From Sphingobacteriia bacterium (GTDB taxonomy: Bacteria > Bacteroidota > Bacteroidia > NS11-12g > UBA9320): a stretch of DNA of 52,452 nucleotides. This document shows positions 26,311-36,104 of this stretch, in pieces. Under the pieces are notes generated by a model. It was not told the origin of the DNA. It ran no database searches and worked only from the letters and a program-made list of their open reading frames with translations. The stretch is from the NCBI GenBank assembly GCA_008080835.1, contig VMDK01000028.1, positions 1 through 52,452 of the forward strand. The letters run 5' to 3'. The position numbers and the translations under genes were made by a program. Each line of letters starts with the position of its first letter. Position 1 is the stretch's first letter.

Positions 26311-28684
26311 TCAACGGACAGCGATCTGTCGCGTATGAGTCATCGCTGACCCTTTGACTCGAAGCCAGTACATTCCCGGTTTTAAAGCAAGTTTTCTAAT
26401 ATCGATGCTCACCTTTTCGGAGAGAACCTTGTAACTATTGGAATAGACAAGTCGTCCGCTAATGTCAACCAGATCAATGGCGACATTCTTGTTCAATTCG
26501 GCATTCTCAAATTCGATGTGTAGAACCGAATGTGTTGGAACCGGATATACCTTCATTCCATGCTCAACAGCAAGGTCAAACACCCCAACACCTCCAACTT
26601 GAATTTCTACTTGTTCTTCAGTCATACAATCGAACGGACTCCAAGCTCTTAGTATCACTGTTCTCTTGCCTTCCTGAGTGAACGTATATTTTGGGCTCAT
26701 TTCCGTGCTGGTTGAACCATCAGGGAATTCCCATTCGTAGCTTCTGGCATTTCCTACAGATGCTGTGAACGTGAGTTCAGTGTTCACATCGATCTGTGTT
26801 TGAGATACTGAAATCGAAACTCTTGGCCCTGCCTCGATCAACACCAGGTGGCTGTCTGTATCTGAACCACATCCGTTCTCGACGCGATGTTCGATCACAT
26901 AATGACCGGGTGCCGAGTAGTTATAGAATTCATGGAAAGCATCACGATGACCTTTCTTCGAATTTCCGTCACCATAATCCCAATAATAATCCTGACCAAA
27001 ACTGCTCACCTGATCGAGTAGGATCTCCTCGCCTGTACAAGCCACTTCGGGTTGCAACCAAAACAGCGCTTTAGGAACCATCATGGAATTGAAGATCTTC
27101 TGAGTATATGCCATCCTGTAATCGTGACCACACATATCCTTCAGGGTAGCAACCACAAGATAGTCGCCTCTGTTATTGAACATCCGGTTATAAGGTGTTC
27201 CCTGTCCGCTCATGCCGTCACTGAAAGTCCATTTGACCGAATGGAATTCACGCTGGTTATCTGCACCTACCAAGTAAAATGCTGTATCGGTAACACATAT
27301 ATCAGCATCACTTCCCATTTGTGCGAGAATGCACGGACGGATGAAACTGTTGTTGTGAACATTGATGATATCCGTTGTAGAAGTATAAAGACCACACGAA
27401 TTGATATGCTTGGTCTTGAGTTGATATAGTCCTGCATTCTGATAGGCGTGTGTCATTCTGAAACCGCTGGTATCGAAGATTCTATGGAAGGTACCATCGC
27501 CCAAGTCGATCTCGAATGTATCTCCCTCCTGCATGTATGGAGAGTTGAAAGAAAACTCCTCTCCGGGACAGAACTCCTTAGATGGCAAATAGAGCTGATA
27601 CATAGATGGAGTGAGTCCATTGATCACACGAACTGAATCCATGATCGTACCTGCCTTACCACATTCGGGTTCGATCATCGCTTTTACGACATAGGTTCCC
27701 GGAGTTTGGAACTGGTGATAAACAGAGCTTTTGTCGCTGGTGAATGTGTCCTTAGTTCCATCACCGAAGTCAACAATCGCATAGCTGCTTCCTTGAAGGC
27801 CCACACTCACGTAGACGCCTTGACTAGGACATACTTCCTTTGGATATAAATAGATACTCTGTCCGGGAGCAAATGTATCAGACACCTGAACCGTCTTCTT
27901 GGTGGTGTCAGACCCACATGTATTATACGCGATTGCCATGAGTTCATAGGAACCGGCATTGCTGTATGAGTATTTGAAATCTCGCTTTAACGTCGAGTTT
28001 CCATCACCCGTGAAGGTCTTGATGCTGTCCAATGGTCCGCCTGAACAGGAGGAGCTGAAAAAATTAACGGTTTGACCTGGACAGAGCATATTCGGACCAC
28101 TGATGTTGACGATAGGCTTGGCGGAGTTATCATTGACTACATTGACTGTAGTGGTTCGAGAATCCATTCCACAGTATCCATATACCGTAGCCTTAACCTG
28201 ATACGTGCCGGTGGATGCAAATGTGTGACGAGGAAAACGCAGCTTGCTGGTGGTCCCATCGCCAAAATCCCAATGGATGGAGTCAGAACCTTCAAAAACA
28301 GACCATGGACTCACGGTCAGTTCTGTTCCTAGACATAGATTACTGAAGTTCTGTTCAAAAGAATATTGATAACGGGGTGTTGCATGAGATCTTAGCGCCT
28401 TCCACGCCGTATCTCGATTTCCACTGCCATCAATGGCCACCAGAGAAATCACATAGGTCTTGTCTCCGTATACTTGGTAACTCGTGTTGACAAAAGTTCC
28501 GATACTTAGTCCGTCAACATACCATATGTACGAGGTTGCTCCTGTACTTTGATTGTTAAAGGTCACTGTTGCTCCTGAACAGGCCTCATCTGTAGACAAG
28601 GTAAAATCAGCAACTTGACCTTGGTGTCATTGTTGTTGCAAATGCCAAGACAAGGAGCTGTGCTAGCCGTAGAACTCTATTCAT
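26311..28684 (-). pseudogene. T9SS-secreted protein with eight PKD-like domains, +1 frameshift in signal peptide
   Basis: The track begins at TTG 28599, but an ATG at 28684 starts a signal peptide (MNRVLRLAQLLVLAFATTMT) in another frame. Removing one C of the CC at 28624-28623 joins it smoothly to ...QGQVADFTLSTDEAC, so a single-base insertion separates signal and mature protein. The mature region (762 residues) contains about eight PKD-like repeats, each with a YYWDYGDGN-like core and conserved Cys, then a type-A T9SS tail (VYPVPTHSVLHIE ... PGMYWLRVKG). No enzymatic domain. Expected role: a surface or released adhesin-like protein. With the frameshift it would not be exported. A terminator follows at 26246-26270. 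Confidence 0.85.
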
Positions 28685-28863
28685 AGTATTTGATTTAACA
28701 TGCCAAAGTTCTTGATTACAACTACCGGATCGAAAGACGATTGTCAAGTGAAAAACTGAAATATGTCGGTAAATATTAGAAGCACATGTTGTGCGAAGGG
28801 TTGCCTTGAATTGATGGGAGATAGTTATTTCAGCTATCTTTACTGCACGTTCAAACAGGGGAC

Positions 28864-29337
28864 ATGCAACGAAAAGTAGACATTTTACTCGCAGAATATG
28901 GCGAGAGTCATCAAAACAAATTGAACAAGGCGGTCCACTGGATCTGCGTTCCTTTGATCATGTTCAGCTTGCTCGGACTGCTGTACAGCATACCATTTTT
29001 CGGACATCGAACATATATCAGCAACTGGGCTTTTGTGTTCGTGATCTTTGTGATCCTTTATTACTTGAGACTATCCCGATCTATGTTTCTGGGCTTTACC
29101 CCCGTCGGGTTATTATTGGTCTACTTGAATCACGAACTTTATCTGTATCTCAATGAGAGCGCTCTTGCTTTGGCAAAAGTGTCATTGTTGATCTTTGCAG
29201 TGGCTTGGGTTGGCCAGTTCATAGGTCATCACATCGAAGGGAAAAAACCTTCATTTCTGAAAGATGTGCAGTTCCTACTGGTAGGTCCTGCATGGTTGAT
29301 GCACTTCGTGTTCGAGCGCTTCAATATCAAGTACTGA
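28864..29337 (+). CDS. DUF962 / Mpo1-like membrane protein
   Basis: 157 residues matching the Mpo1/YGL010w (DUF962) pattern: YGESHQNKLNKAVHWICVPLI with conserved His, four transmembrane segments, YLNHELYLY, then GQFIGHHIEGKKPSFLKDVQFLLVGPAWLMHF. In yeast Mpo1 is an Fe(II)-dependent dioxygenase for alpha-oxidation of 2-hydroxy fatty acids, and the His residues seen here are the candidate metal ligands. A role in fatty-acid alpha-oxidation here is by analogy. A near-consensus -7 element TATCTTTA lies at 28835-28842 with TTG 21 nt upstream. Its end is 4 nt from the convergent M16 gene. Confidence 0.9.
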   Translation: MQRKVDILLAEYGESHQNKLNKAVHWICVPLIMFSLLGLLYSIPFFGHRTYISNWAFVFVIFVILYYLRLSRSMFLGFTPVGLLLVYLNHELYLYLNESALALAKVSLLIFAVAWVGQFIGHHIEGKKPSFLKDVQFLLVGPAWLMHFVFERFNIKY

Positions 29338-29341
29338 GATC

Positions 29342-32167
29342 CTATTTCTCTGGATTCAGTACCCCCACCATCTTGTTGTTCTTCAAGTATTTAGCAGCAA
29401 CAGTTTGAAGATCCTGAGCGGTTACGGCTTGCACGTCTTCTTCCGTTCTCAACACTTCACCGTAAGGTTTACGATAAACTTCAGCTTGCTGGATCTTAGA
29501 CATCCAATAGCGGTTGCTCTGTACGGATGTTTCCAGTTGCTTGATAACGGTCTCCTTCACCTTGTTCAGCTCTTTTTCGTTTGGCCCATTTTCAATGAGC
29601 TTGGCGATCTCTTCATCGGTGGCTTTGATCAGTGCTTCGACATTCTCAGGGCCACAAGGGAAGGAAACTGAAAAATAGTAACGCTCGTAAGGTACATCGG
29701 ACATTCCGCCATAAGCACCGGAACCATATACTCCGCTCATTTCCTCACGCAGTTTTTCAGTAAGAAGAATTCCCAACACATCTCCGAGCATCTTCATATG
29801 CAGATCTTCCTCAGCCGAATATTCCGCTTCTCCGGAAAAGAGCATTCGGACCATGCTCTTGGGCTCAGATCCTTTTTCTACATCCAGACGATCAGTTCCG
29901 GGCTTGAGACGAACACCAAGATCCTTGTAGGTTTCCTTTTTCGTGGTCGTCTTTAGTGAACCAAGATATGCCGTTGCCAATTCTTCGATCGCCTCCTTTT
30001 CGACATTTCCGACGAAGATGAACACGAAATCCGCAGGGTTAGCGAAACGCTCGGTATAGAGTTTCATAACCGCGTTGTAATCAGTATTCTTCCAATCGTC
30101 ATCTCCCGGAATTCTCCAACGGCGGGAATAATTCGGATATAGGAACTCATTCCATTTCATCGAGAAATGATTGGAAGGATCCACCAGCATCTTGTCCATA
30201 AATGATCGCTCTCTGGTCACAAATGCTTCATAGGCCTCTTGATCCGATCGTGGTTGAGAGAAATACAAATTCACCATTTGCATCAGTTGTTCCAGGTCAT
30301 CCGGTGAACAGCTACCCGACATCTGTTCCGTATAGGTGCTGATCGATGGACGAACGGAGACCTTCTTGCCTGAAAGCACTTTCCTCAGATCGACCTTTGA
30401 AAAGTCGCCCACTCCGGCTTCAGCTATCGCACCCATGCCAAATCGAACTTTTTCATAGATCTCATCACTTGTCAAGCTGGTGCCACCAAGGCTTGTCGCA
30501 TTGAACAGTACTTGATCGTTCTGAAGATCGGTCTTCTTGTAGATCACCCGGATGCCGTTGGACATGGTGAATGATTGCGCGTCAACCTCCGAGATGCTTT
30601 TCTCGGTTAGGATCTTACCCGTGTTTTCCGGGCGGACCATCAGTTCTTCCGGCAACTCATTGTTTTCCAATGGGGCAATGTCTGCGTCCTTGACTTGTTG
30701 GATTACCTCAAGTACTCGACCTTCATCCGGCATGTTCTCGCGATCACTTTCATTTCCGGTGATCACAACAACTGTATTTCCTTCTAATTCAACTTCTTCG
30801 AGGATATTCCTGAGCTCATCCACTTGTAACTTCTCAAGTACCTCAGTCAAGCGATCTTCAAGCCATTCAGGACTTGGAAACGCATCTCCCGTTAAGAAAT
30901 GTTGGACGAGTCTTGAAGCATGATTCCTACTTTGAGTCTTATCCTGCTCTTTCAGCATTGACTCAGCTTGTTGCAACATTTTAAGTTTCGTGCGCTCAAA
31001 TTCAGCCTCGGTGAATCCGAGCATTTTCGCACGATAGAGTTCGGTGAATATGATCTCAATAGCTTCTTCAAACTTGTTTTCAGCGATCATTGCACCCATC
31101 TGCAAAGCGGTCTTAGTGCGTGCCCACATCTCATCCATTGCCGCCCAACTGTATGAAAATGGGGCTCCTGGTTTTTGAGCGATCTCATAGAGCCGATCGT
31201 TCAACATGCTCCATATCACTTCTTCCCGTATGGCTTCTTCGAATTCTTCGTAAGTGCCTTCAACCGTTCGATCCCCACTCTGTTTGATCATGATCTGAAG
31301 CATGTTATAAGCTGCTTCTTCATCTGAATTGACCGACACCAGATAGTCTTGATGATCCGGAACTTTGTATTCGACACGTTCCTGTTCATTCTGCGGATTG
31401 GTCAGCCCGCTGAAGTGACTTTTGATCTTTGCTTCGGCATCCTCGACGGAGATATCTCCAACTACGATCACCGACATCAAATTTGGTCGGTACCATGTAT
31501 TGTAGAAATCCTTAAGCACCTGATGATCAAAATTTTCCAGTATATCCTTCTTTCCGATCGGCAGACGCTCGGCATAGCGCGATTCGTGGAATATCATCGG
31601 AAGATAGTTGTCCATCATGCGTTTGCTAGCTCCAAGTCCTAAGCGATATTCTTCCAGAACCACACCACGTTCTTTATCAATTTCCTCACCGTCAAAGAGC
31701 AGTCCACCTGCCCAATCTTGTAATACCAGGAATCCTTTTTCCAAAAGATCCGCGTCATCGCTGGGAAGCGAAAGCATGTAAACAGTTTCATCGAAACTAG
31801 TATATGCATTCAGGTGAGCTCCGAACTTTACTCCAACCGATTGGAGGTAGTCTACCAACTCATTTTTCTTGAAATGCTCAGAACCGTTAAAGGCCATGTG
31901 CTCGACAAAATGCGCAAGCCCGCGTTGTTGCTCATTTTCCAGAATAGAACCTGCATTTACGACCAGTCGCAGTTCAACTTTATCCTGTGGCTTTTGATTC
32001 GGCATGATGAAGTACTTGAGCCCGTTGTTCAACTTACCGGTTGTCACCTTTTCGTTGAGCGGGACTTTCTTCATTGGGCCTTCGTCCAGATCCGGAGTAA
32101 TATCCGATTGAGCGAATGCCTGTCCTAGCCATAGAATGACCAATGAGAATATACTGAGCTGTTTCAT
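29342..32167 (-). CDS. Secreted M16 (insulinase/pitrilysin-like) zinc peptidase
   Basis: 941 residues from the Met at 32167, which begins signal peptide MKQLSIFSLVILWLGQAFAQ; the track's extension to 32263 is Cys/His/Tyr-rich and unlike a protein N-terminus. The inverted zinc motif HFVEH (His86, Glu89, His90) in GLAHFVEHMAFNGS, with the distal Glu in the EEIDKERGVVLEEYRL segment, marks the active N-terminal half; the second half is a related domain without the motif. Duplicated two-chamber form as in pitrilysin. Probably degrades peptides in the periplasm. No T9SS tail. Confidence 0.93.
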   Translation of the reverse strand: MKQLSIFSLVILWLGQAFAQSDITPDLDEGPMKKVPLNEKVTTGKLNNGLKYFIMPNQKPQDKVELRLVVNAGSILENEQQRGLAHFVEHMAFNGSEHFKKNELVDYLQSVGVKFGAHLNAYTSFDETVYMLSLPSDDADLLEKGFLVLQDWAGGLLFDGEEIDKERGVVLEEYRLGLGASKRMMDNYLPMIFHESRYAERLPIGKKDILENFDHQVLKDFYNTWYRPNLMSVIVVGDISVEDAEAKIKSHFSGLTNPQNEQERVEYKVPDHQDYLVSVNSDEEAAYNMLQIMIKQSGDRTVEGTYEEFEEAIREEVIWSMLNDRLYEIAQKPGAPFSYSWAAMDEMWARTKTALQMGAMIAENKFEEAIEIIFTELYRAKMLGFTEAEFERTKLKMLQQAESMLKEQDKTQSRNHASRLVQHFLTGDAFPSPEWLEDRLTEVLEKLQVDELRNILEEVELEGNTVVVITGNESDRENMPDEGRVLEVIQQVKDADIAPLENNELPEELMVRPENTGKILTEKSISEVDAQSFTMSNGIRVIYKKTDLQNDQVLFNATSLGGTSLTSDEIYEKVRFGMGAIAEAGVGDFSKVDLRKVLSGKKVSVRPSISTYTEQMSGSCSPDDLEQLMQMVNLYFSQPRSDQEAYEAFVTRERSFMDKMLVDPSNHFSMKWNEFLYPNYSRRWRIPGDDDWKNTDYNAVMKLYTERFANPADFVFIFVGNVEKEAIEELATAYLGSLKTTTKKETYKDLGVRLKPGTDRLDVEKGSEPKSMVRMLFSGEAEYSAEEDLHMKMLGDVLGILLTEKLREEMSGVYGSGAYGGMSDVPYERYYFSVSFPCGPENVEALIKATDEEIAKLIENGPNEKELNKVKETVIKQLETSVQSNRYWMSKIQQAEVYRKPYGEVLRTEEDVQAVTAQDLQTVAAKYLKNNKMVGVLNPEK

Positions 32168-32286
32168 AGTTGCTTTAAATGTGTTTGGGAATTTAATCAT
32201 ACAATTCGGATAGTAGCAGTAGCTGTGCCAAAGGTGATGACAAATTCGACAAACTAATAACACATCGAGTTGTTCCTATTGACATC

Positions 32287-33582
32287 TTGAAAGTCATTCA
32301 TTGGTTTCGAAGAGATCTTCGTCTTGAAGACAACGCCGCTCTTTCTGCGGCTACTCACCACGGTGCCGAAGTCGTGCCAGTGTTCATTTTTGACAAGGCG
32401 ATTTTAGAGAAGCTCGAGGACGAAGATGATAGTCGTGTCAGCTTCATTCATGGCACACTTGCAAACATCCAGCATCGATTACGCGGTTTGGGTTCGGACA
32501 TTCGGGTATACCACGGTTCAGTATCAGAATGTTGGGAGCAGATCGTGAGAGAATGGCAACCTCGTGCTGTTTTTACGAATGAAGATTACGAGCCATATGC
32601 TCGAGAACGTGATTCCGAAGTTCGAGAGCATTTATCGCATAGCGAGATCGAGTTCCACCAATTCAAAGACCACGTGGTCTTTCACAAGGATGAGGTCGTA
32701 AAGGACAATGGGCAGCCCTATACCGTCTACACTCCATACCGCAAGAAATGGATGAGCTTGTTCACGAAGGATCTTATTGAAGAGAAGCCGGTAGACCTCG
32801 GTCAAATGGCCAAACTGAAAGCGAGAGAGCTGATCTCTTTGGAGGAATTGGGCTTTCGCCGTTCTGAAATTCAGGTCCCACCGGCAGATACGAGTGAGTC
32901 ACTTTTGAAGAACTACGCCAAAACTCGGGACCTTCCTGCAGTGCAGGGAACTACGCATATCAGCACTCATCTGCGCTTTGGAACTGTGAGTACACGTGCT
33001 TGCTATCGCAAGGCATGGGATACCAGTGAAACTTGGGTAGGGGAATTGATCTGGCGATCGTTTTTCAGTCAGCTTCTGTATCATTTTCCTCATGTAGTTG
33101 AGAATGAGTTCAAGCCAAAGTACAAGCATATTCCATGGAGAAATGAGGAGGAGGAATTCCAAAAATGGACAGATGGGAAGACGGGTATACCCATCGTAGA
33201 TGCCGGAATGAGAGAGTTGGCACAAACAGGATTCATGCACAACAGGGTACGTATGATCTGTGCTTCGTTCCTTACTAAGAATCTGCTCATTGACTGGAGA
33301 TGGGGTGAAGCCTGGTTTGCCCGTAAACTGACCGACTATGATCTTGCTTCGAACAACGGCAACTGGCAATGGGCCGCAGGTTGTGGAGCAGATGCTGCAC
33401 CTTATTTCCGCGTATTCAATCCCGAAACTCAGTGTGAGAAGTTCGATCCTGAATGGAAATATGTCAAGAGGTGGGTCCCTGAATACGGAACATGGGAATA
33501 TCCGCGGCCAATGGTCGACTTAAAAGCAACGCGCAAGCGATGCATTGATACATTCAAAGCCGCTTTGGATCAGGCACCGTAA
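32287..33582 (+). CDS. phrB: Deoxyribodipyrimidine photolyase (class I cryptochrome/photolyase family)
   Basis: 431 residues with a TTG start. N-terminal alpha/beta domain (VIHWFRRDLRLEDNAAL) and C-terminal FAD domain with THISTHLRFGTVSTR, WRSFFSQLLYHFP, and DYDLASNNGNWQWAAGCGADAAPYFRVFNP, where the Asn near flavin N5 and the Trp residues of the electron chain are kept. It repairs UV-induced cyclobutane pyrimidine dimers using blue light, fitting a surface-water organism. Family members may instead be cryptochromes, but motifs favour a CPD photolyase. Its 3' end overlaps the convergent E1 gene by 13 nt. Confidence 0.92.
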   Translation: MKVIHWFRRDLRLEDNAALSAATHHGAEVVPVFIFDKAILEKLEDEDDSRVSFIHGTLANIQHRLRGLGSDIRVYHGSVSECWEQIVREWQPRAVFTNEDYEPYARERDSEVREHLSHSEIEFHQFKDHVVFHKDEVVKDNGQPYTVYTPYRKKWMSLFTKDLIEEKPVDLGQMAKLKARELISLEELGFRRSEIQVPPADTSESLLKNYAKTRDLPAVQGTTHISTHLRFGTVSTRACYRKAWDTSETWVGELIWRSFFSQLLYHFPHVVENEFKPKYKHIPWRNEEEEFQKWTDGKTGIPIVDAGMRELAQTGFMHNRVRMICASFLTKNLLIDWRWGEAWFARKLTDYDLASNNGNWQWAAGCGADAAPYFRVFNPETQCEKFDPEWKYVKRWVPEYGTWEYPRPMVDLKATRKRCIDTFKAALDQAP

Positions 33583-35993
33583 TCGGTGTATTCTCCCGGA
33601 TCGTATTCCGACATCATATGGTAAATGACCTTGAAGATATCTTCTGCATTTGGTTTGCTGAAGTAATCTCCATCCGTGCCATATGCAGGCCTGTGCGCTC
33701 TTGCTGAAATGGTTCGAGGCTCAGAATCCAAGTAACGAAATGCCTGTTGTTTCTCAAGTACTTGCTGCATCATATATGCAGTGGTTCCTCCAGGAACGTC
33801 TTCATCCATGAATACCACTTTATTGGTCTTTTTGATGGATTCTAGGATCACCTTTTCCGTATCGAAAGGCAACAGTGATTGGACATCGATCAATTCTACA
33901 CTGATACCCAGTTTCTCCAGTTCGTCAATCGCTTGATCGGCCACGCGCAACGTAGAGCCATAACCAACGACAGTGATGTCAGAACCTTCACGCAGAACTT
34001 CCGGAATGCCCGGTTTCAAGGTATATTCTGAGAGATTGTCGGGTTGAACCTCTTTGAGGCGATATCCGTTCAGACATTCCACCAGGATTGCCGGTTCGTC
34101 ACTCTTGAGCAAGGCGTTGTAAAATCCAGCAGCTTGAACCATGTTTCTGGGAACGAGGACGTGCACACCTCGAACCGCATTGATGATCATAGCCATTGGA
34201 CTTCCACTATGCCAGATACCCTCCAGGCGATGTCCGCGGGTACGAATGATCAATGGTACTTTTTGGCCACCTTTTGTACGATACTGCAAGGTTGCTATAT
34301 CATCACTCATTACCTGAATAGCGTAGATCAGATAATCAAGATATTGAATCTCGGCGATCGGACGTAAACCTCGTAGTGCAGCGCCGATCGCTTGCCCAAC
34401 AATGGTATTCTCCCGGATACCCGTATCCATAACTCGGTGCTCCCCGTGCTTTTCCTGCAAGCCGGCAAATCCTTGGTTCACATCACCAATATGTCCAAGG
34501 TCTTCTCCAAAAGCTACAACTCGTGGATCCCGGCTCAACATCGCATCAAAGGTTTTCTGAAGGATCTCATAGCCGTTGAGGGTCAAGCTATTATCGGAAA
34601 ATTGCGCTGCGACTGGTTCCAGATGTTGCAACGATTGCGCTGATTCGCTGAATAATGCTGAACTGTATCGATCAAAGTTGAGTTCGTCAGAATAACCAAT
34701 GTAGTCCACCACTTGCTGACGAGCATCAGATTCTTCTCCCAAAGTAAGGCGAAGGGCTTCATGGACCGCCGCGTGAATGTCTTTGCGAATAGGTGTGCGG
34801 TTGCTTAGGAGTCCTTTCACAATAGCCTCGATAGCATCCGCATTATTACTCGCGCTCTGCAGATCCTTCAATCGGTCAATGGCATTATCGCGATCGGCAA
34901 GGATCGGTTGCAAATAACCGTCCCAGGCTGCCTTTTGCGCATCCTTAACGGCTTGCATCGACTTCTCCTCCAATGCATCGAGTTTCTTCTTGGTTGCGAT
35001 CTTCTTGCCAATGATCCAGTTTCTGAATTGAGTGACACAATCAAATTCCGTCTCCCACTCAAGTCGTTCCGGGCTCTTATACCGCTCATGCGACCCTGAA
35101 GTAGAGTGCCCTTGAGGTTGAGTCATTTCCACGACGTGGATGATCGCCGGTTCATGGGTTTCTCGGCACTTTTTGGCGGCCTCCTGATATGTCTTGACCA
35201 ATCCGGCATAATCCCAACCTTTCACTCGGTAAATAGAATACCCCTGACCTGCATCATCCGTTTGGAAGCCGCTCAAAATCGAAGAAAGGTCTTCTTTGGT
35301 AGTCTGATATTTTGCCGGAACAGAGATGCCATACTCATCATCCCAGATCGAAACAAGCATTGGAACTTGCAACACACCTGCGGCGTTGATCGCCTCCCAG
35401 AACGGGCCTTCACTCGTACTTGCGTTTCCGATCGTACCGAATGCGATCTCGTTACCGCGTCGACTGAAGAATTCGTCTTTGTCGATCGTAGGGGTCTCTC
35501 GATAAAGCTTCGAAGCCCACGCAAGACCAACAAGTCTACTCATCTGACCAGCCGTTGGACTGATATCTGCAGATGAGTTGAACATTTCTGTTTGCTTCAG
35601 CCATTCACCGTTCTCGTCGAGCAATCTCGTTCCAAAGTGCCCATTCATGGACCTTCCCGCTGAACTTGGCTCCGCTTGAACATCTACGTGAGCATACAAC
35701 TGAGCAAAGAATTCCTGTACGTTGCTGATGTCTTTTGCAAACATGAAAGTCTGATCGCGATAGTAACCCGAGCGGAAATCACCTTTGCCAAAGACTTTGG
35801 CCATGGCCACTTGAGCCACTTCCTTACCATCACCGAAGATGCCAAACTTAGCCTTACCGGTCAGAACTTCCTTCCTGCCGAGTAAACTCGCTTGACGACT
35901 TGCAAATGCTACCTTGTAGTCACTGAGTACTTCGTTGACGAAATCCTCGCGACTGATAGATGCCTTGCTTTTTTCTGCTACGGTCTGACTCAT
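33570..35993 (-). CDS. Fused alpha/beta 2-oxoacid dehydrogenase E1 component (branched-chain type)
   Basis: 807 residues: the E1 alpha part (about 1-400) with the thiamine-diphosphate motif around GTIGNASTSEGPFWEAINAAG and GHSTSGSHERYKSPE, and the E1 beta part (about 450-800) with VVAFGEDLGHIGDVNQGFAGLQEKHG, ENTIVGQAIGAALRGLRPIAEIQ and a C-terminal transketolase-like domain (DITVVGYGSTLRVADQA). Decarboxylates a 2-oxoacid (probably branched-chain) and passes the acyl group to E2 lipoyl. The single-chain fusion is widespread in Bacteroidota. E2 and E3 are not in the window. An exact -7 element lies at 36062-36069. Confidence 0.9.
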   Translation of the reverse strand: MSQTVAEKSKASISREDFVNEVLSDYKVAFASRQASLLGRKEVLTGKAKFGIFGDGKEVAQVAMAKVFGKGDFRSGYYRDQTFMFAKDISNVQEFFAQLYAHVDVQAEPSSAGRSMNGHFGTRLLDENGEWLKQTEMFNSSADISPTAGQMSRLVGLAWASKLYRETPTIDKDEFFSRRGNEIAFGTIGNASTSEGPFWEAINAAGVLQVPMLVSIWDDEYGISVPAKYQTTKEDLSSILSGFQTDDAGQGYSIYRVKGWDYAGLVKTYQEAAKKCRETHEPAIIHVVEMTQPQGHSTSGSHERYKSPERLEWETEFDCVTQFRNWIIGKKIATKKKLDALEEKSMQAVKDAQKAAWDGYLQPILADRDNAIDRLKDLQSASNNADAIEAIVKGLLSNRTPIRKDIHAAVHEALRLTLGEESDARQQVVDYIGYSDELNFDRYSSALFSESAQSLQHLEPVAAQFSDNSLTLNGYEILQKTFDAMLSRDPRVVAFGEDLGHIGDVNQGFAGLQEKHGEHRVMDTGIRENTIVGQAIGAALRGLRPIAEIQYLDYLIYAIQVMSDDIATLQYRTKGGQKVPLIIRTRGHRLEGIWHSGSPMAMIINAVRGVHVLVPRNMVQAAGFYNALLKSDEPAILVECLNGYRLKEVQPDNLSEYTLKPGIPEVLREGSDITVVGYGSTLRVADQAIDELEKLGISVELIDVQSLLPFDTEKVILESIKKTNKVVFMDEDVPGGTTAYMMQQVLEKQQAFRYLDSEPRTISARAHRPAYGTDGDYFSKPNAEDIFKVIYHMMSEYDPGEYTDYGA

Positions 35994-36061
35994 TCAAAGA
36001 AATTTTAAGCATGTTCCTCCTGGCAGAAAATCACTGCCGAAAGAGGCACAAAACCGAGCTG

Positions 36062-36069
36062 CAAAAATA
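36062..36069 (-). promoter_or_regulatory. E1-gene -7 element TATTTTTG
   Basis: Exact TAnnTTTG match on the minus strand, 68 nt upstream of the start at 35993. No clear -33 partner. Confidence 0.35.
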
Positions 36070-36104
36070 GCTAATTGATCTGTACTTTTTACGAGTTGAG
36101 CATT

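Noticed and set aside
32168-32263. Longer N-terminus for the M16 peptidase
   Set aside because: The extra 32 residues are Cys/His/Tyr-rich and block the clear signal peptide that begins at 32167.
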